Position numbers and translations under genes: made by a program. 64,000 nt of DNA from Paucibacter sp. TC2R-5 (GTDB lineage Bacteria; Pseudomonadota; Gammaproteobacteria; Burkholderiales; Burkholderiaceae_C): positions 442,804 to 506,803 of the forward strand of contig NZ_JAJIRQ010000004.1 in the NCBI RefSeq assembly GCF_025717605.1. Reading direction: 5' to 3'. Positions 1 through 8,510 of this stretch are shown piece by piece (the stretch's first letter is position 1; each line of letters begins with the position of its first letter). Under the pieces are notes generated by a model. That model made no database searches and was not told where the DNA came from. It was given only the letters and a program-made list of their open reading frames with translations.

Positions 1-34
1 CAAAGTCGAAATAGAAGTCGATGGGCGCTGTCAT
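1..34 (-). CDS. 2-hydroxychromene-2-carboxylate isomerase, N-terminal fragment
   Basis: Only the first 11 codons are in the window. Reading leftwards from the ATG at 34 gives MTAPIDFYFDF, the usual opening of DsbA-fold 2-hydroxychromene-2-carboxylate isomerases (first beta strand, followed in the family by SSPYGY). A good ribosome site (GGAGTGA) lies about 10 bases before the ATG. Members act on ring-cleavage products of naphthalene-type aromatics, or as kappa-class glutathione transferases. The gene diverges from the ATPase gene at 144. The identification rests on very little sequence. Confidence 0.55.
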   Translation of the reverse strand, partial: MTAPIDFYFDF

Positions 35-143
35 GGGGATTCACTCCGGTGATTTGGCGCGGATTGTAGGGCGCAAGCAGGGCTTGAGCTTGGCTTACCA
101 TCGCCGCCATGTCTGAGCCGCGAAAACAAGCCGAAACCTACCC

Positions 144-3100
144 ATGCGCATCCAAGAACTAGACCTGCTTCGCTACGGCAAGTTCACCGATCAGCGCCTG
201 GAGTTCCCTGCCCCCGGCGCTACCCCAGCAGCGCCAATTGCTCGCGATTTTCATTTTGTCGTCGGTGCCAATGAGGCCGGTAAGTCAACCACCCGCAACG
301 CCATCCTCGACCTGCTGTTCGGCATCGAGACGCGCTCCAGCTACGACTTTTTGCATGCCAAGGCCGATATGCGCTTGGGGGCGATCTTGTCGCTGGGTGA
401 GTTGAAGCTGCAATTTGAGCGCAGCAAGGCGCGCAACAAGTCTTTGTTCGACGCGCGGGGTCAGGTCTTGCCCGAGTCGGCCCTGGCGGCCTTCTTGGGG
501 TCCAGCGACCGGAGCTTTTTTGAGCAGATGTTCGGGCTGGACCACGGGCGGCTGGAGGCAGGCGGCAAGGCGATTCTGAGCGCCTCCAACGATTTGGGGC
601 AGATTCTGTTCCAGTCGGCTGCCGGCATCGGCAGTTTGGGCGCGGTGCGCGAGCGGCTCGATGCCGAGGCCGACAAGCTCTGGGCCAAGCGCCGCTCCGG
701 TGAGCGTGCTTATTACGCCGCCAGCGACGATTTGGCCGCGGCCGACCTGGCCTTGAAGGCCGCCACCGTGCGCACCAAAGAATGGTTGGACGCGCGCGCC
801 AAAGTGGCCGAGCTGGAGCAAGCCCGGCAGGCGCTGCGCACCCAGATGCACGGACTGGCCTTGCAGCGCAGCGTGTTTGAGCGTGTACGCCGGGTGGCGC
901 CTAGCCTGCGGCAGATCGCCGCTGCGCAGGCCAGCCTGACGGAGCTGCAGCATGTGGTCTTGCTGCCGGCGGATGCGGCGCTTGTGCTGGGCGAGCTTGA
1001 ACTGGAGTTGGCCACTGCTGGGCGCACGCAGGAGCTGTTGATGGGCCAGGCGCAGGCGGCGGCGGAGCGGCTCGCGGCGCTGCAGGTGGATGAGGACTTG
1101 CTGCGCCAAGAGGGGGAAATCTTGGCGCTGGAGCAGCGCCGCCAGCAGGTGCGCGGCCATGGCCGGGAAATCGAGGCCTGCCGCGCCGAGTTGAGCGGTC
1201 ACTGGCAGCAGATTGCGGCCCAGCTGCGCCGCCTGGGGTGGCCCGAGCTGGATGAGCAAGCCTTAACGCTGCGCGTGCCGCCGTTGCCGGTGCGCGCCGG
1301 CTTTGCCGCTTTGGCCAAGCGTTATGGTCTGCTCGACCTTGCATGCCGCACCGCGCTCAGCGCCGAGGCCGACAAGGCGGCCGAGCTGCAGGCCTTGGCT
1401 TTGCAGGCCCAAGGGCAAGGGCAAGGCGGGGTCAAGCTGCCGGCCAGCTTGGGTTTGGCCCTGAGCCGAGCCCGAGCGCTGGGCGACGTGCGCGCCACGC
1501 TGGCCCGGGTGGAGCTCAGGCGCCAGCGCGCCGAGCGGGAGCTCTTGAACGCACGCAGCGGTCTGGGCGCCTGGGGCCGGGCCGATCTGGATATGGCGGC
1601 GCTGCGCGCGCTGAGCCTGCCCTCCGAGGCGGCGATGCAGCAGCGCTTGCAGCGCCAGCTTGATGCACAAAGCAAGTTGCAGGCTCTGCAGGAGCGGCTC
1701 GCCGAGCTGCGGGCCGATGAGTCGGCACTCGAGCTGGAGATCAAGCAATACACCCAGGCCCATCAACCGGTTTCTTCCGCCGATCTGGCGCAGGCGCGCG
1801 AACAGCGTAACGCCCAATGGCAGCGCATCAAGCTGGGCGAGGCGGCGCTGCAGCAGGCTGCTCAAGGCTTCGAGGCCAGCATGGCGCAGGCCGACGGTAT
1901 GGCCGACCAGCGTCACGCCAAAGCGCGCGAGGCCAGCGAGTTGCAGGCCAAATTGGACGCTTTGGCCAGGCTGCGCCAGCAGAGGGAGGCAATGGCGCTG
2001 GCGCATGGCCAGCAGGCCGACCTTGCCTCAGCGCTGGCCGCCGAGTGGCAGGCTCTGAGCGAAAGCCTGGGCCTGGGCGGGCTGGCGGCTTTGGACCTGG
2101 AAGCCTTGCGGCAGGCGCGTCAGCGCGTGTTGGAAGCGCAGGATCAGTTGGAGGAGGCCGTGCAAGAGCAGCAGGCTGTCAGCCAGCAGGCGGCCGAGGC
2201 CTGGGCGGGTTTGGCCGGCGGCTTGCGCGCAGCCCAGATTGCTTTTGACCAGGCCGAGGCGCTGGAGACCCTGATGCTGATGGCCGACCAAGCCATGGGC
2301 GCGGCGGCGGCGGCCACGGTGCGCGCCGAGGCTTTGTCGCGGCAAATCGAGCAGGGCCGCCATGCCGCCAGCCAGCTGCTGGACAAGCGGCAGGCTGCAC
2401 AGGCCGAGTTTGCCCAGTGGCAGCAGGCTTGGGCGCAGGCCTTGCAAGCAATGAGCTTGCCCGAGACGGTGCTGGCGGATGCCGCCGAGCAGGTCTGCGC
2501 GTCTTGGTCGGACATCGACGCCGGCTTGCAGCAGATGCGCGATCTGCGCCTGCGGCGGATCGAGCGCATGCAACGCGAGCTGAGCGACTTCGAGCTGGAG
2601 TGGCAGGCTTGTGCGCGCAGCTTGAAGCTGGACCTCGGCGGCCCGGTCGATGCGAGCGTGCAGACCTTGCTGAGCCAGTTGGGAGCCGCCCAGCGTGCCC
2701 AGGAAGAAGCGCAGCGCCTGCGCCTGGAGCTGGCCGGCCTGCAAAACAAGGCGGATGCGGCCGGGCTGCGGCTGAGCGAAGCTAGGGCGCGTTTACAGCC
2801 GCTCTTGCGGCAGGCCGGTGTGAGCGAGCTGGCCGGCCTGCGGGATTGCATCGCGAGTTCTGACCAGCGCCGTGTGGCCGAAGCCGCGCTGCGGGCTGCG
2901 CAGAGCGCGCTGGCCGAGGGCGATGATGGGCTCAGCCTCGCTGCGCTCGAGGCCGAGGTAGCGGGCGTGGATGGGACGCAGATCTCGGTGGCTGTGGCCG
3001 AGCTGGCGCGCCAGATCGTTGAAGCGCAACAGCAAAGCGAGGGCTTGAGCGCCGAACTCGATAAAGCGCAGACGGCTCTGGGCCTGATTGCGGGGCAGGA

Positions 3101-3644
3101 CGATGCTGCGCGCGCCGAGGGTCAGCGCCAAGACGCGTTGGCCAAGATGGCCAATGCGGCCGAGCGCTATGTCAAGGTCTACACCGCCTCACGCCTGCTG
3201 AAATGGGCCATCGATCGTTACCGCGAAACCAAGCAGGGTCCGATGTTGGGGCGGGCCGGCGAAATATTTGCCGCGCTGACCCTGGGCTCGTTTCAGCGCC
3301 TCAGCGTTGACTTCGAGGCGCAGCCGCTGAGCCTGCACGGCCTGCGCGCCGATGGCCGGCTGGTCGGCGTGGGCGGCATGAGCGAAGGCACCCGCGACCA
3401 GCTGTTTATGGCGCTGCGCTTGGCAGCCTTGGAGCTGCATATCGAGCAAAATCCGGTTCATGCCTTGCCCTTTGTCGCCGATGATTTATTCATCAACTAC
3501 GACGACACCCGCGCCGAGGCCGCCTTGCGGGCATTGGCTGCGCTGTCAGAGCGTACCCAGGTGATTTTTCTGAGTCACCATGCGCATCTGCTGCCTTTGG
3601 TGCGGGCGGTGTTCGGCGAGGCGGTCAATGTGATTCGGCTATGA
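144..3644 (+). CDS. YhaN/SbcC-like AAA ATPase (SMC-type, DNA repair or double-strand break family)
   Basis: This 1166-residue protein has the split ATPase layout of Rad50/SbcC-type proteins. The N-terminus reads MRIQELDLLRYGKFTD and carries a Walker A loop GANEAGKST at residues 41-49. About 900 residues of Ala/Gln/Leu/Glu-rich coiled coil follow. The C-terminal half-site has an ABC signature-like SEGTRDQLF near residue 1077, a Walker B strand LPFVADDLF at 1108-1116 and a switch His in FLSHHAHL. Length and ends match the YhaN/AAA_27 group, whose usual partner is a YhaO/SbcD-like metallophosphoesterase nuclease. No such partner is adjacent here. The ATG at 144 is chosen because the conserved N-terminal strand starts there. 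The 3' end overlaps the convergent L7/L12-like gene by 6 bases. Confidence 0.85.
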   Translation: MRIQELDLLRYGKFTDQRLEFPAPGATPAAPIARDFHFVVGANEAGKSTTRNAILDLLFGIETRSSYDFLHAKADMRLGAILSLGELKLQFERSKARNKSLFDARGQVLPESALAAFLGSSDRSFFEQMFGLDHGRLEAGGKAILSASNDLGQILFQSAAGIGSLGAVRERLDAEADKLWAKRRSGERAYYAASDDLAAADLALKAATVRTKEWLDARAKVAELEQARQALRTQMHGLALQRSVFERVRRVAPSLRQIAAAQASLTELQHVVLLPADAALVLGELELELATAGRTQELLMGQAQAAAERLAALQVDEDLLRQEGEILALEQRRQQVRGHGREIEACRAELSGHWQQIAAQLRRLGWPELDEQALTLRVPPLPVRAGFAALAKRYGLLDLACRTALSAEADKAAELQALALQAQGQGQGGVKLPASLGLALSRARALGDVRATLARVELRRQRAERELLNARSGLGAWGRADLDMAALRALSLPSEAAMQQRLQRQLDAQSKLQALQERLAELRADESALELEIKQYTQAHQPVSSADLAQAREQRNAQWQRIKLGEAALQQAAQGFEASMAQADGMADQRHAKAREASELQAKLDALARLRQQREAMALAHGQQADLASALAAEWQALSESLGLGGLAALDLEALRQARQRVLEAQDQLEEAVQEQQAVSQQAAEAWAGLAGGLRAAQIAFDQAEALETLMLMADQAMGAAAAATVRAEALSRQIEQGRHAASQLLDKRQAAQAEFAQWQQAWAQALQAMSLPETVLADAAEQVCASWSDIDAGLQQMRDLRLRRIERMQRELSDFELEWQACARSLKLDLGGPVDASVQTLLSQLGAAQRAQEEAQRLRLELAGLQNKADAAGLRLSEARARLQPLLRQAGVSELAGLRDCIASSDQRRVAEAALRAAQSALAEGDDGLSLAALEAEVAGVDGTQISVAVAELARQIVEAQQQSEGLSAELDKAQTALGLIAGQDDAARAEGQRQDALAKMANAAERYVKVYTASRLLKWAIDRYRETKQGPMLGRAGEIFAALTLGSFQRLSVDFEAQPLSLHGLRADGRLVGVGGMSEGTRDQLFMALRLAALELHIEQNPVHALPFVADDLFINYDDTRAEAALRALAALSERTQVIFLSHHAHLLPLVRAVFGEAVNVIRL

Positions 3645-3926
3645 GCTCGCACCAAGCTTTTCAATCACGTCTTTCGCTTCCTTCAGACCCAGTCCGGTTT
3701 GCTCACGGTAGGCCTTGATTGCCGCAATTTTTGCTTTCGGGTCCTTGGCCAGGGCTTTGACTTCATCTGACGGTTCGGCGTACTGGCCCCACTTGATGCC
3801 CATATGTGTGAGCAAGGCGTTCAGCTTGGCTTCGCTCTCCCGCAGCCGCGTGTGAATGCCCACCAGCTGGGACAAGGCGATGGCCAGGGCCAGCAGTGTC
3901 AGGACGAAGAAAGTGTCGTTGTTCAT
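3639..3926 (-). CDS. Membrane-anchored protein with ribosomal L7/L12 C-terminal-like domain
   Basis: This 95-residue protein opens with a hydrophobic helix (residues about 5-22, FFVLTLLALAIALSQLVG). A short charged coil follows, and the C-terminal third (about 57-92) closely resembles the bL12 C-terminal domain: KIAAIKAYREQTGLGLKEAK matches the signature by which bL12 contacts translation GTPases. It is not the ribosomal protein itself, because the bL12 N-terminal dimerisation domain is replaced by a membrane helix. The function of such proteins is not established. The gene is convergent with the large ATPase gene (6-base overlap) and stands alone on this strand. Confidence 0.7.
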   Translation of the reverse strand: MNNDTFFVLTLLALAIALSQLVGIHTRLRESEAKLNALLTHMGIKWGQYAEPSDEVKALAKDPKAKIAAIKAYREQTGLGLKEAKDVIEKLGASS

Positions 3927-4032
3927 CCGAGGCTCCAGGGTTCATGCGCGCCGAGCGATGCTAGCAGCCTTGGCCCAGTAGCCTTGTGAGACCAGTGGGC
4001 CCAGGCGAGCCCAAGTAGACTCCACCACAGCC

Positions 4033-4605
4033 ATGCAACAAACCCGAATCCTTTTAGAAAAAGCCGCCGATCAAGCCTTGCCAGACTGGGATTTTTTGGC
4101 ACCGGCTTACCAACTCGGCCAATTTACCAAGGGCGTCGATATTTTTGCGCCCGGCGAGTGGCAGCCCTTCGTCTATGTGCTGCGTGGTGGCTTGGTCAAA
4201 CTCAGCTATACCAACGCGGAGGGCGAGGAATGGATCAAGTCCTTCATTGGCGAGGGCGACTTCTTTGCCTGCCCCAATGTCTTGGTTGCCGGCCTTAAGA
4301 CCGACTACGGTGCCGTGGCGCTGGAGGACTGCCAGGTCGAACAAATCGATTACGCCGCGATGAAGCGGTTGATGGCCCTTCACCCGGCCTGGCAGCGGGC
4401 GATTTCGCAGCTGCTGCAAAGCCATATCGTGCGCAAGGAGCAGCGCGAGCGCGAACTGCTCACCATGCGCCCCGAAGAGCGTTACCAGTCCTTTTTGCAG
4501 ACCTATCCGGCCTTGGCCAAGCGCATACAAGTACGGGACATAGCGCATTACCTGGGCGTCACGCCGGAGGCCTTGAGCCGGATCCGTAAGCGCTTGCGGG
4601 TTTGA
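4033..4605 (+). CDS. Crp/Fnr-family transcriptional regulator with FNR-type recognition helix
   Basis: This 190-residue protein has an N-terminal beta-roll (about 25-120) and a C-terminal helix-turn-helix. The effector domain lacks the cAMP-binding GE...R(S/T) cassette and the N-terminal cysteine cluster of oxygen-sensing FNR, so it is probably neither a cAMP nor a 4Fe-4S sensor of the classic kind. The recognition helix reads TPEALSRIRKR. Its ExxSR pattern is the one FNR uses to read TTGAT half-sites. A perfect TTGAT-N4-ATCAA box overlaps the gene's own stop codon, and a second near-perfect box lies 39 bp further on, both upstream of oleate hydratase. Regulation of that gene is therefore likely by inference. 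The start is the only ATG before the conserved domain. Confidence 0.85.
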   Translation: MQQTRILLEKAADQALPDWDFLAPAYQLGQFTKGVDIFAPGEWQPFVYVLRGGLVKLSYTNAEGEEWIKSFIGEGDFFACPNVLVAGLKTDYGAVALEDCQVEQIDYAAMKRLMALHPAWQRAISQLLQSHIVRKEQRERELLTMRPEERYQSFLQTYPALAKRIQVRDIAHYLGVTPEALSRIRKRLRV

Positions 4606-4615
4606 TGCAGATCAA
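4602..4615. promoter_or_regulatory. FNR/FixK-type box 1 (TTGAT GCAG ATCAA)
   Basis: A perfect palindrome TTGATGCAGATCAA overlapping the TGA stop (4603-4605) of the Crp/Fnr regulator. It matches the FNR consensus TTGAT-N4-ATCAA at every fixed base. It lies about 150 bases before the preferred oleate hydratase start. Confidence 0.65.
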
Positions 4616-4640
4616 GGGCGGAGAAGCCGCGACCTCGCGA

Positions 4641-4654
4641 TTGATTCAGATCAT
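4641..4654. promoter_or_regulatory. FNR/FixK-type box 2 (TTGAT TCAG ATCAT)
   Basis: TTGATTCAGATCAT matches the FNR consensus except for the last base. Its centre is 39 bp downstream of box 1, so the two sites are nearly four helical turns apart, on roughly the same face. No convincing -10 element was found at the expected distance. Confidence 0.5.
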
Positions 4655-4762
4655 TTGACGCGCAGACGAAGCCGGCGAAGCTGTGGGCTCTTCATCACCT
4701 CCCTGTGAATTTTGTGCAGGGCGGTGATGCCGGGCCCTTTTCTTTTCAGTCAGGCTTTCGCC

Positions 4763-6376
4763 ATGCAAACCTCAGTTTCCAGTTCCAGTTCCAGTTCCAG
4801 TATCAATCGCACCCAGCTCAAGGCTTATTTGCTGGGCGGCGGCATAGGCTCGATGGCGGCCGCCGCCTTCATGATCCGCGACGCCCAGGTGCCGGGCGCC
4901 AACATCACTATCCTGGAGGCGCTGCCCTTGATGGGCGGCAGCCTGGATGGCGCGGGCGACGCCGCAAGCGGCTATTCGCTGCGCGGCGGCCGCATGCTGA
5001 CCACGGATAACTACGAATGCACCTGGGATCTGTTCAAGACCATCCCCTCGCTAGAGCATGCCGGGCAAAGCGTGTTCGAGGAAACGCTGGCCTTCAATGA
5101 AAAGCACCAAGCTCATTCAATGGCGCGCCTGGTCAACCGCCAGCGCGCCAAGATGCCGGTGGAAGCTATGGGTTTCACGATGAGCGACCGGCTTGAGCTG
5201 CTCAAGCTCAGCCAAGCCAGCGAGGAGGCGCTGGGCAGCTCGGCCATCACCGACTGGTTGTCGCCGGCCTTCTTTGAGACCGAGTTTTGGTTTATGTGGG
5301 CCACCACCTTCGCCTTCCAGCCCTGGCACAGCGCCGTTGAGTTCAAGCGTTATCTGCATCGCTTCATGTTGGAGTTCTCCCGCATTGAAACGCTGGGCGG
5401 CGTCAAGCGTACGGTCTACAACCAATATGACTCGCTGGTGCGGCCCTTGCAGGCTTGGTTGCAGGCGCAAGGCGTGCGCTTCATACCGGATTGCAAGGTC
5501 ACCGATCTGATTCATGCCGAGCAAGACGGCCAGTTTGTGGTGACGGCGATTGAGTGCCAGCGTGCCGGTGCGGCCGAGCGCATCGTCGTCAGGGAAGGGG
5601 ATCTGGTGTTCTTCCAGAATGGCTCGATGACCGATGCGTCCAGCCTGGGCAGCATGCACAGCGCGCCGCCGGCCTTGAACAAGCACGACAGCGGCGGCTG
5701 GCAGCTCTGGGAAAAGCTGGCCCAGGGTCGGCCCGAGTTTGGTAACCCTGCCGCCTTCAACAGCAGCATTGCCGAGTCGATGTGGGCTTCGTTCACGGTG
5801 ACGCTGAAGGACACGCGGTTCTTCGACAAGATGCAGGCTTTCAGTGGCAACGAGGCCGGCACCGGCGGCCTGGTGACCTTCAAGGACTCCAACTGGCTGA
5901 TGTCCATCGTGCTGGCGCACCAGCCGCATTTCGCCAATCAGCCGGCCGAGGTGCAGGTGTTCTGGGGCTATGCCTTATTCCCCGACCGGATCGGCAACTT
6001 TGTGGCCAAACCGATGGCCGACTGCAGCGGCGCGGAGATCCTGCGTGAGCTCTGCGGCCATTTGCGCTTTGATCTGGACGCGGTGGCCCAGGCCAACTGC
6101 ATCCCCTGCCGCATGCCCTACATCACCAGCATGTTCATGCCGCGGGCCCACAGCGATCGGCCCTTGCCGGTGCCCAAGAATTCGAAGAACCTGGCCTTCA
6201 TCAGCCAGTTTGTCGAGATCGCTGACGACGTGGTGTTCACTGTCGAGTATTCCGTGCGTGCCGCTCAAATGGCGGTGTACGAGTTGCTGAACGTGGCCCG
6301 CCCGGTGCCGGCCATCACCCCGCATGACAAGTCGGTGAAGACGCAGTTCGAGGCCTTGGTGAAGGCCTTGAAATAG
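4763..6376 (+). CDS. ohyA: Oleate hydratase (FAD-dependent fatty-acid double-bond hydratase)
   Basis: The enzyme adds water to cis-9 unsaturated fatty acids to give 10-hydroxy fatty acids. With the ATG at 4763 it is 537 residues, normal for the MCRA/OhyA family. The FAD/Rossmann motif YLLGGGIGSMAAAAF is at residues 22-36, followed by ALPLMGGSLDGAGD and RGGRMLTTDNYECTWDLF, both highly characteristic. Later blocks include NGSMTDASSLGSM, TCFFDK-like DTRFFDKMQAF and a C-terminal CRMPYITSMFMPR. In-frame TTG (4712) and ATG (4727) starts exist but would add a non-conserved tail. A run of eight serines encoded by a hexamer repeat precedes the fold. The upstream TTGAT boxes and adjacent FNR-type gene suggest dedicated control. 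Confidence 0.93.
   Translation: MQTSVSSSSSSSSINRTQLKAYLLGGGIGSMAAAAFMIRDAQVPGANITILEALPLMGGSLDGAGDAASGYSLRGGRMLTTDNYECTWDLFKTIPSLEHAGQSVFEETLAFNEKHQAHSMARLVNRQRAKMPVEAMGFTMSDRLELLKLSQASEEALGSSAITDWLSPAFFETEFWFMWATTFAFQPWHSAVEFKRYLHRFMLEFSRIETLGGVKRTVYNQYDSLVRPLQAWLQAQGVRFIPDCKVTDLIHAEQDGQFVVTAIECQRAGAAERIVVREGDLVFFQNGSMTDASSLGSMHSAPPALNKHDSGGWQLWEKLAQGRPEFGNPAAFNSSIAESMWASFTVTLKDTRFFDKMQAFSGNEAGTGGLVTFKDSNWLMSIVLAHQPHFANQPAEVQVFWGYALFPDRIGNFVAKPMADCSGAEILRELCGHLRFDLDAVAQANCIPCRMPYITSMFMPRAHSDRPLPVPKNSKNLAFISQFVEIADDVVFTVEYSVRAAQMAVYELLNVARPVPAITPHDKSVKTQFEALVKALK
4777..4800 (+). repeat. Hexanucleotide repeat (TTCCAG)x4 encoding Ser-Ser
   Basis: Four perfect tandem copies of TTCCAG within codons 5-13 of oleate hydratase make a poly-serine stretch ahead of the FAD fold. 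Since the unit is six bases, copy-number change would alter tail length without shifting the frame. Confidence 0.8.
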
Positions 6377-6417
6377 GGCCTGCGGCGGACCGCGCCAACG
6401 CAGGTGGCAAGGCCACA

Positions 6418-8466
6418 CTAGGCCTTCATCGGCGCGGGCCGCCCCAGCAAGAATCCCTGCACCTCGTTGCAGCCGAGTTGATTCAGCTGAGCCAACTGGC
6501 CGCTGCGCTCGACGCCGGCTGCGCTGACTTGCAGGCCCAGCGCTTGCGCCATCGCGATGATGGAGCCGACCACCTGCTGGGCATGGGGGTCGGTGTCCAG
6601 CGCTTCAATCAGGCTGCGGTCGATCTTGAGCTTGTCAAACTGGCCGCGCCACAGATAGGACAGGCTGGCCGGGCCGGAGCCGAAGTCGTCCATCACGATG
6701 CCCGTGCCTAAGTGGCTCAGGCCCTCCAAGGTACGGGCCACGGCCTCACGTTGGGGTAGCAGGATGGCCTCGTTGATTTCGAGGTTCAAGCGTAGCGCCG
6801 GCAGGCCGCTGGACTTGAGTGCGGCGGTCACGCTCTTGATCAGCTTGCCGTGCAAGAGCTGGCTCGCGGCCAGATTGACCGACACCGTCAGCGGGCTGGG
6901 CCAGCGCATCGCTTCGGCGCAGGCCTGCTGCAACACCCAGTCCCCAAAGGCTTCCATCAAGCCGGCGGCGTCGGCCGGTTCAATGAAGGCCTGCGGCAGC
7001 AGCGGGCCGAGCTGCGGGTGCTCCCAACGCAGCAGCGCTTCGTAGCCGAGCAGGTGCTCGCCGCCATGGGCAAAGATGGGTTGGTAATCCAGGCTCATCT
7101 GCGAGCTGCCTATGGCTGCGCGCAGATCGCTCATCAACTCGCGCTGGCCTTTGAGCTTGTCATCGAGTTGCTCGTCATAGAGGCTCCAGCAGCCGCGTCC
7201 TTGGGTCTTGGCGCGGTACATGGCGAGGTCGGCTTTGTGCATCCAGTCTTCGCAATCGACCACCTCGGCGCTGTATTGGGCGATGCCTATGCTGGCGCCG
7301 ACGCGAGCGGCCTTGCCGGCCAGCATGACCGGCTGGGTCAGCGCATCGATGATGCGCTGGGCCAGCACCTCCAGGTCTTGCGGGCTCGCAATTTGCTGCA
7401 GGATGACGGCGAATTCATCGCCCCCTAAGCGTGCCAGGTGATCACCCAGACGCAGCAGTTCGCGCAGGCGCTGGGCGGTGATGCGGATGACTTCGTCGCC
7501 ATGCGCGTGGCCGAGGCTGTCGTTGACGGCCTTGAAATGATCGAGGTCGAGGTAGAGCACCGCCAGGCCCCGGCTGCCACGCCTCGCTTGGGCGAAGGCG
7601 ATATTCAGCAGCTCATTGAAGCTGGCCCGGTTGAAGGCGCCGCTCAAGGAATCGTGGCGCGCCATGTACTGCACCTGCGCTTCGATGGCCCGGCGCTCCA
7701 GCAGGCGCATCCGCACATGCTCCAACGCAGCCAGCACGCTTTTGGGATGCTGTGGCGAAACCGGGACCGGGCTGTCCAGGTCGCCCTTGGCGATGGATCT
7801 GGCGATGCGCCGGGCCAGGCCGGGGTCGCCGCCGAGTTGATGGTCGAGCAAGCGCACCAAGCCTATACCTGCAAGAGCGGTCAGCGCGGTCAGGCCGAGC
7901 AGGCCACCGACCAACCAGAGCTCGCCGGCCTTGAGTTCGTCACTGGCTGTTCGCTCGGCGCGGTCCTGGGCGGCCAGCAAGATGGGCTTGAAGGCCTCCA
8001 TGTCCTTGGCCAGGCGGCCATAAGCGATCAAGGTGGAGTCGTCCTGGGCATCAATCAGGCGCAGCGCCAGCAAGTCGTCGATATGGGTCTTCAACTGCGG
8101 CCACTTGAGCGCGGCCTCGGCACTCACCGGGTCACTCTGCGGCAAGGCAGCCAGATCGTCGGACACATGCGTCATGGTCCGGGCAAGCGCTTCACGTGCG
8201 CTCTTGGCACCTTGTGAGAGCAGCAGTTCGCCACTCAAGCGCAGCAGCCTTTGGCCGTCCAGCGTCAGATGATGGGCGGCGTTGGAGCGGGCCTGCGCCT
8301 CATCCATGCGCTCAAAAGCGGCGCGCGCCAGCAGCAGCATCACCAAAGCCAGCAATGCCAAGCCGGCAGCGCCCCAAACCACCCGTTGGCGCAGCGTCAG
8401 ACGCTTGGGGCGCGCTGCTGTCTCGTCCTTGCTGAGGGCGGGTCCCTTTGTGCTCAAGGTGTCCAT
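6418..8466 (-). CDS. Membrane GGDEF-EAL protein with a degenerate EAL site
   Basis: A 682-residue c-di-GMP turnover protein. Two transmembrane helices (about 28-48 and 183-205) flank a periplasmic helical region, followed by a HAMP-like linker, GGDEF at 348-352 and EAL at 476-478. The cyclase half looks intact: RLGGDEF, plus an inhibitory RxxD site (R339-D342). The phosphodiesterase half has E476, the N in VNLAAS, the E-I-N-E cluster, DDFG at 593-596, K614 and Q670. But the usual AEGVE motif reads AAGVE (649-653), losing the first metal-linked Glu. It may therefore bind without hydrolysing c-di-GMP. It is the last gene of a minus-strand run that includes a second cyclase. Confidence 0.88.
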   Translation of the reverse strand: MDTLSTKGPALSKDETAARPKRLTLRQRVVWGAAGLALLALVMLLLARAAFERMDEAQARSNAAHHLTLDGQRLLRLSGELLLSQGAKSAREALARTMTHVSDDLAALPQSDPVSAEAALKWPQLKTHIDDLLALRLIDAQDDSTLIAYGRLAKDMEAFKPILLAAQDRAERTASDELKAGELWLVGGLLGLTALTALAGIGLVRLLDHQLGGDPGLARRIARSIAKGDLDSPVPVSPQHPKSVLAALEHVRMRLLERRAIEAQVQYMARHDSLSGAFNRASFNELLNIAFAQARRGSRGLAVLYLDLDHFKAVNDSLGHAHGDEVIRITAQRLRELLRLGDHLARLGGDEFAVILQQIASPQDLEVLAQRIIDALTQPVMLAGKAARVGASIGIAQYSAEVVDCEDWMHKADLAMYRAKTQGRGCWSLYDEQLDDKLKGQRELMSDLRAAIGSSQMSLDYQPIFAHGGEHLLGYEALLRWEHPQLGPLLPQAFIEPADAAGLMEAFGDWVLQQACAEAMRWPSPLTVSVNLAASQLLHGKLIKSVTAALKSSGLPALRLNLEINEAILLPQREAVARTLEGLSHLGTGIVMDDFGSGPASLSYLWRGQFDKLKIDRSLIEALDTDPHAQQVVGSIIAMAQALGLQVSAAGVERSGQLAQLNQLGCNEVQGFLLGRPAPMKA

Positions 8467-8510
8467 CGCTGATTGGTGGTTGAGGTGCTTGGATTGATTT
8501 TGCCGTGGGG

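Noticed and set aside
4712-4762. Upstream TTG (4712) and ATG (4727) starts for oleate hydratase
   Set aside because: They would add 12-17 residues unlike the family. ATG 4763 gives the normal length, though no start here has a strong ribosome site.
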